From positions 124,001 through 188,000 of the forward strand of contig CALSTO010000001.1 of NCBI GenBank assembly GCA_943789295.1: a DNA stretch of 64,000 nt, given 5' to 3'. A program made the translations under genes and the position numbers. The notes below the pieces were generated by a model. The model made no database searches, was not told the origin of the DNA, and was given only the letters and a program-made list of their open reading frames with translations. Below, one piece after another: positions 60,469 through 64,000 of this stretch. Source of the DNA: MAG-121220-bin8 sp002700465. GTDB taxonomy: Bacteria > Bacteroidota > Bacteroidia > Flavobacteriales > Flavobacteriaceae. Within the stretch, counting starts at the first letter, position 1, and each line of letters begins with the position of its first letter.

Positions 60469-62187
60469 ATGCAAATCAAAGAAAATTTAAAAGAATACGA
60501 TGTAATAATCGTAGGATCTGGTGCCGGAGGTGGAATGGCTTCTAAAATTTTATCGGAAGCAGGATTGAAAATAGCTATTGTTGAAGCTGGTCCATTTTAT
60601 GACCCTGCAAATCCAGATCAAATGACACAAATGAAGTGGGCTTATGATTCACCAAGAAGAGGTGCGGGTACTACTCGACCCTTTGGTGATTTTGATCAAG
60701 CTTACGGTGGTTGGGACATTGAAGGAGAACCTTATTCTCAAAAGGGTGATACTGAATTTAGATGGTTTAGATCTAGAATGTTGGGTGGTAGAACAAATCA
60801 TTGGGGAAGAATTTCATTAAGATTTGGTCCTGAAGATTTTAAAAAGAAATCAATAGATGGATTGGGCGAAGATTGGCCTATAGGATATGATGATATTAAA
60901 CCTTATTATGATAAAGTAGATAAACTAATTGGTGTTTTCGGAAGTAAAGAAAATTTATATAACGATCCAGATGGATTTTTTCTTCCTCCTCCAAAACCAA
61001 GGCTTCATGAACTTTTCTATATTAAAGGAGCCAGAAAAAGTAGTGTAAAAGTAATGCCTTCACGACTTTCTGTTTTAACTAAAAGAATTAACAATGAAAG
61101 AGGTGTTTGTTTCTATTGTCGACAGTGTGCAAGAAGTTGCTCAGTTTATGCGGATTTTTCCTCAGGTTCATGTTTAATTTTTCCAGCTCAAGATAATGGA
61201 GGTCAAATAGACTTATATGTAAATTCAATGGTTAGAACAGTTACAACCAATGAAGAAGGTAAGGCAACTGGAGTTTCATTTATTAATAAAGAAGATAGAA
61301 CTGAATATAAATTAAAAGCCAAAGTAGTTGTTTTAGCGGCTTCGGCTTGTAGTAGCGCTCGAATTTTATTAAACTCTAAAAGTAAGCAGCATCCTAACGG
61401 ATTAGGCAATAGTAGTGACGTTGTTGGTAAATATTTACATGATTCAACAGGCGGAGGGAGAATGGCTTTTTTGCCTGAACTTGTAAATAGAAAAATTTAT
61501 AATGAAGACGGAGTTGGTGGAATGCACGTTTATTCTCCATGGTGGTTAGATAATAAAAACTTGAATTTTCCAAGAGGATACCATATAGAAGTTTGGGGAG
61601 GTATGGGATCTCCCTCATATGGATCAGGATTCAATGTCAACGATTTAAATAAATTTTTTGGAATTAAAGTTGGTGGTTATGGTGACATGTTAAGAACTGA
61701 CATGAGAAAATATTACGGAACCGTTTTAGGAATGGATGGAAGGGGGGAATCAATTGCAATGGAAAGTAATTATTGTGAAATTGATCCTGATAAAGTAGAT
61801 GAGTTCGGTGTTCCAATTTTAAGATTTAATTATAAGTGGTCTAATCACGAAGTAAATCAGGCTAAACACATGCAAGATACTTTTGAAGAAATTATTCATA
61901 ATATGGGAGGTATTGCATTAGGCGATAAACCTGGTAAGGACAGAAATTATGGACTTACAAAACCTGGAGAAATTATTCATGAAGTTGGTACAACCAGAAT
62001 GGGTAGTGACCCAAAAACATCTGTTGTTAATGAATTTGAACAATTACATGATGTTTCAAATGTATTTGTAGTGGATGCTGGCCCTTTTGTCTCTCAAGCA
62101 GATAAGAACCCAACTTGGACTATTATGGCATTAGCATGGAGAACTTCGGATTACATTGTAGATCAGTTTAAAAAACAAAATTTCTAA
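60469..62187 (+). CDS. GMC-family FAD-dependent sugar dehydrogenase, large subunit
   Basis: An FAD enzyme of the glucose-methanol-choline family, likely a glycoside or sugar dehydrogenase. The FAD motif VIIVGSGAGGGMASKIL (residues 14-30) is followed by SRMLGGRTNHWGRI. A cysteine cluster at 214, 217, 220 and 224 (C-x2-C-x2-C-x3-C) could hold an iron-sulfur centre, as known in FAD glucose dehydrogenases. The C-terminus has GTTRMGSDPKTSVVNEF and VVDAGPF...NPTWTIMALAWR. 572 aa. It has no signal of its own; export by hitch-hiking on the Tat-signal small subunit encoded next is the known mode. No cytochrome c subunit gene is adjacent, so the electron acceptor is unclear. Confidence 0.9.
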   Translation: MQIKENLKEYDVIIVGSGAGGGMASKILSEAGLKIAIVEAGPFYDPANPDQMTQMKWAYDSPRRGAGTTRPFGDFDQAYGGWDIEGEPYSQKGDTEFRWFRSRMLGGRTNHWGRISLRFGPEDFKKKSIDGLGEDWPIGYDDIKPYYDKVDKLIGVFGSKENLYNDPDGFFLPPPKPRLHELFYIKGARKSSVKVMPSRLSVLTKRINNERGVCFYCRQCARSCSVYADFSSGSCLIFPAQDNGGQIDLYVNSMVRTVTTNEEGKATGVSFINKEDRTEYKLKAKVVVLAASACSSARILLNSKSKQHPNGLGNSSDVVGKYLHDSTGGGRMAFLPELVNRKIYNEDGVGGMHVYSPWWLDNKNLNFPRGYHIEVWGGMGSPSYGSGFNVNDLNKFFGIKVGGYGDMLRTDMRKYYGTVLGMDGRGESIAMESNYCEIDPDKVDEFGVPILRFNYKWSNHEVNQAKHMQDTFEEIIHNMGGIALGDKPGKDRNYGLTKPGEIIHEVGTTRMGSDPKTSVVNEFEQLHDVSNVFVVDAGPFVSQADKNPTWTIMALAWRTSDYIVDQFKKQNF

Positions 62188-62190
62188 ATC

Positions 62191-62898
62191 ATGAACAGAA
62201 GAGATAGTTTAAAATCATTGGTATTTGGCTCTATTGGTGTAGGTGTTTTATTAGAAGGTTGCGTGTCTGGTGTTGATAGCGAAACCGTAGCTAATTCTTT
62301 AAAAAAGTTTAATTATGGAAGAACTCCTGAGGAAAAGGAGTATGATAAATTACTTTTTTCAAAAAAGTGTTTTACTAACAATCAAATGAAATTAATTTCT
62401 GAGATTAGTAATTTAATACTTCCTCCAAATGAATTTGGATCAATAAATGACGCAGAAGTGCCTGAACTAATTGAGTTTATGGCTAAAGATATACCAAGCT
62501 ATGAAGCTCCTTTAAAAGACGGTCTAGCTTCCTTAAATCAACATTCTAATAAAAAATTTAAAAAAGTATTTGTTGATTGTGACGAAAATCAACAAAAATC
62601 AATATTGGATTTAATGGCTTATCCAGACCCTAATTTATCCAGCTCAGAACAAACTGATGATATTAAATGGTTTACCTTGTTTAGAAATTTAACAATGACA
62701 GGTTATTATACTTCAAAAGTTGGAATCAAAGAATTAGGATACAAAGGGAATACTCCAAATGTATGGGACGGTGTTCCGCAGGATGTATTGGATCAATATG
62801 GATTATCTTACGATCAAGATTGGTTAGCTAAATGTGTGGACCAGACAAAAAGAAATGATGTAGCAGAGTGGGATGATCAGGGTAATTTGGTTACTTAA
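62191..62898 (+). CDS. Gluconate 2-dehydrogenase subunit 3-like small subunit, Tat lipoprotein
   Basis: The small (gamma-type) subunit of a membrane-bound GMC dehydrogenase. The N-terminus NRRDSLKSL followed by a hydrophobic stretch and LLEGC (Cys24) is a Tat signal with a lipobox. The domain begins at FTNNQMKLISEISNLILPPN and contains VPELIEFM and LTMTGYYTSKVGIKELGYKG, the usual subunit-3 motifs. 235 aa. It starts 3 bases after the GMC gene, so the two make one enzyme, probably anchored on the outside of the inner membrane. Confidence 0.9.
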   Translation: MNRRDSLKSLVFGSIGVGVLLEGCVSGVDSETVANSLKKFNYGRTPEEKEYDKLLFSKKCFTNNQMKLISEISNLILPPNEFGSINDAEVPELIEFMAKDIPSYEAPLKDGLASLNQHSNKKFKKVFVDCDENQQKSILDLMAYPDPNLSSSEQTDDIKWFTLFRNLTMTGYYTSKVGIKELGYKGNTPNVWDGVPQDVLDQYGLSYDQDWLAKCVDQTKRNDVAEWDDQGNLVT

Positions 62899-62914
62899 TT
62901 ACAGTGTAAAAGCA

Positions 62915-62940
62915 AAAAGTCTCTATAAATAGAGACTTTT
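62915..62940. terminator. Bidirectional terminator between the dehydrogenase set and tRNA-Phe
   Basis: A perfect 12-bp stem AAAAGTCTCTAT / ATAGAGACTTTT with an AA centre ends in T (or A) runs on both sides. It serves the plus-strand operon and the minus-strand tRNA, which ends 2 bases away. Confidence 0.85.
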
Positions 62941-62941
62941 G

Positions 62942-63014
62942 TGGTACCTCCAGGAATCGAACCAGGGACACAAGGATTTTCAGTCCTTTGCTCTACCAAC
63001 TGAGCTAAGGTACC
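62942..63014 (-). tRNA. tRNA-Phe (anticodon GAA)
   Basis: On the minus strand the acceptor stem GGTACCT pairs with AGGTACC, discriminator A. The D arm is TAGCTCAGTTGGTAGAGC, the anticodon loop CTGAAAA carries GAA, and the T arm contains GGTTCGATTCC. The T stem (CCTGG/CCTGG) has a central U-U mismatch. CCA is not encoded. Confidence 0.95.
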
Positions 63015-63035
63015 ATTGCTTTTTTTTTGCAAGAG

Positions 63036-63065
63036 CAAATATATATTCTTTTATTAGAGAAGCAA
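63036..63065 (-). promoter_or_regulatory. Promoter of tRNA-Phe
   Basis: On the minus strand TTG (63063-63065), a 19-base spacer and TATATTTG (63036-63043) match the Bacteroidota consensus exactly, the same as the tRNA-Asp promoter. The tRNA starts 21 bases downstream. Confidence 0.75.
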
Positions 63066-63114
63066 AAAATCATTTAATAAATCTTGTTTATTTTTGGACT
63101 TAAATACAAATAAA

Positions 63115-63837
63115 TTGAATTTAGTTATAGATTTAGGAAATTCCTCGCTGAAAGTTGCGCTTTTTGATAAAAACGTAATGATAAATAAATTTATTTATTC
63201 AAATCAATCTTTAGATTATATTTTAGATATATACAATAATAATACTATTGATAATTCTATTATATCAAATGTTTCAACTATCGATAAAAATATTTTAGAT
63301 TTTTTAAAAATCAATTCTAATTTAATTTCTATCAATGAGTTTATTGATTTACCATTCATTAATTTATATAAAACTAAAAACACATTAGGTCATGATCGAA
63401 TAGCACTTGTAAGTGCAGCAGCAGTTAATTTTCCAGGTCAAAACATATTAATTATTGATGTAGGAACATGTATAACATACGATTTTAAAAACAGTAAAAA
63501 CGAGTATTTAGGAGGTGGAATTTCACCTGGAATTCAGATGAGATTCAAATCTTTAAACTCGGAAACTTCTAATCTACCTTTATTAACAATTAATCTAGAC
63601 AATAAATTATTGGGAGATGATACAGATAGTTCCATTAACTCTGGTGTTATAAATGGAGTTATCTCTGAAATTGACGGCTTAATTAATCAGTACCAAGAAA
63701 GGTTCAAAAACATTAAGATAATTTTAACAGGTGGTGATTCTGATTTTTTGCTCAATAAGATAAAAAATACCATCTTTGCTGATCAAAATTTCCTTCTAAA
63801 AGGATTAAACTATCTTTTAGAGGATAACATCAAATAA
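63115..63837 (+). CDS. coaX: Type III pantothenate kinase
   Basis: Phosphorylates pantothenate in the first step of coenzyme A synthesis. ASKHA-fold motifs: NLVIDLGNSSLKVALF at the start, TLGHDRIALVSAA, the catalytic IIDVGTCITYDF and GGGISPGIQMRFKSL. I place the start at the TTG at 63115, which gives MNLVIDLGN as in relatives. A TTG 21 bases upstream is in frame but lies within a -7 box TATTTTTG (63089-63096). Either way the start codon is TTG. 240 aa from 63115. It overlaps the next gene (TAATG). Confidence 0.9.
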   Translation: MNLVIDLGNSSLKVALFDKNVMINKFIYSNQSLDYILDIYNNNTIDNSIISNVSTIDKNILDFLKINSNLISINEFIDLPFINLYKTKNTLGHDRIALVSAAAVNFPGQNILIIDVGTCITYDFKNSKNEYLGGGISPGIQMRFKSLNSETSNLPLLTINLDNKLLGDDTDSSINSGVINGVISEIDGLINQYQERFKNIKIILTGGDSDFLLNKIKNTIFADQNFLLKGLNYLLEDNIK

Positions 63838-64000
63838 TGAAAAAACTTTTATTTACAATTTTATTTTCAGTTATTACTTTTAATAATTTTTCACAATCAG
63901 GAACCTCGTCGCCTTATTCTTTTTATGGCGTAGGTACCAGTACTTTCAAAGGATCAATTGATAATAGATCAATGGGAGGATTAAGTGTTTATTCTGATAG
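63837..64000 (+). CDS. Outer-membrane-type protein, N-terminal part (runs off the right edge)
   Basis: The first 54 codons of a gene coupled to coaX by a TAATG overlap. A signal peptide (MKKLLFTILFSVITFNNFSQ) is followed by SPYSFYGVGTSTFKGSIDNR and SMGGLSVYSD. This resembles the start of a putative outer-membrane transport-type beta-barrel protein that I recall downstream of coaX in flavobacteria, where its function is unknown. Too little is present to say more. Confidence 0.7.
   Translation, partial: MKKLLFTILFSVITFNNFSQSGTSSPYSFYGVGTSTFKGSIDNRSMGGLSVYSD

Noticed and set aside
1..64000. CRISPR arrays, insertion sequences, prophage, integrase or attachment sites
   Set aside because: No spaced direct repeats, transposase or integrase motifs or phage genes were seen. 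The only tandem array is the coding repeat in rpsP, and neither tRNA gene is flanked by an integrase or by an obvious duplicated tRNA end.

Overview
The window looks like a chromosomal segment of a marine-type member of the Bacteroidota (Flavobacteriia), probably with a small, tightly packed genome. The evidence is strong A+T richness, very short or overlapping gene junctions, and promoters of the Bacteroidota form TTG-N19-TAnnTTTG in front of rpsP and both tRNAs. Gene families and neighbourhoods are also typical of the group: an exonuclease-DnaE fusion near trxA, hemD-DUF4271, pyrC-DUF4296, a GYDIA-type GHMP kinase beside HMG-CoA reductase, a NagB-LmbE fusion, and a dihydroorotase with the DDQVHF motif. 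There is no rRNA, CRISPR array, insertion sequence or phage gene. No gene-free stretch exceeds about 250 bases.

Layout. 0-2.3 kb (minus): start of a TonB-dependent receptor, rluF, rimM and rpsP; rpsP has a long EEAPAA repeat tail with an apparent one-base frameshift. 2.5-9.9 kb: dnaE, a sulfatase, trxA, tRNA-Asp and a secreted EEP-family phosphodiesterase. 9.97-28.5 kb: an accessory carbohydrate island. It starts with a candidate small RNA or leader and then holds a GH20 hexosaminidase, DUF1080 proteins, SGNH and alpha/beta esterases, three Tat-exported Gfo/Idh/MocA oxidoreductases, a SUMF1-domain protein, a hydroxypyruvate-isomerase-like protein, a planctomycete-type DUF1501 plus PSCyt/DUF1549/DUF1553 pair, a decayed DUF1080 remnant, and an operon of two esterases with an ActP-like symporter and its DUF4212 partner. 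28.7-39.1 kb: a formylglycine-generating enzyme, a GHMP kinase and HMG-CoA reductase (mevalonate pathway), a second sulfatase, then a galactokinase-like kinase, an SSS symporter, a NagB-LmbE fusion and CutC. 39.1-57.3 kb: mostly core genes (POT transporter, hemD, polyprenol-phosphate mannosyltransferase, pyrC, tyrS, a two-component system, trmB, an alkyltransferase-like protein, mrp, NifU, ferredoxin-NADP reductase, mvaD, mevalonate kinase, UbiA and a degenerate RluB-like protein). 57.3-62.9 kb: a second oxidative sugar module (frameshifted ThuA, Gfo/Idh/MocA, DUF1080, GMC dehydrogenase and its Tat-exported small subunit). 62.9-64 kb: tRNA-Phe, coaX and the start of an outer-membrane-type protein.

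How the genes fit together. The two accessory regions share the same families and read as a cell-envelope system that attacks glycans partly by oxidation rather than by ordinary glycosidases alone. GMC/small-subunit and Gfo/Idh/MocA enzymes would make or reduce keto-sugars, DUF1080 (3-keto-disaccharide hydrolase family) lipoproteins would cleave them, ThuA- and Hyi-like proteins would rearrange the products, and esterases would strip acyl groups. Two cysteine-type sulfatases, the formylglycine-generating enzyme that could activate them, a GH20 hexosaminidase and the kinase-symporter-NagB/LmbE cluster point to a sulfated, acetylated amino-sugar substrate. The substrate and reaction order are inference; no SusC/SusD pair is visible here.

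The most notable points are the oxidative glycan island, the decayed DUF1080 copy, a pseudouridine synthase homologue without its catalytic Asp, the S16 repeat tail with frameshift, the frameshifted ThuA gene, a candidate small RNA at 9.98-10.05 kb, and inverted repeats at 16.94 and 58.14 kb.
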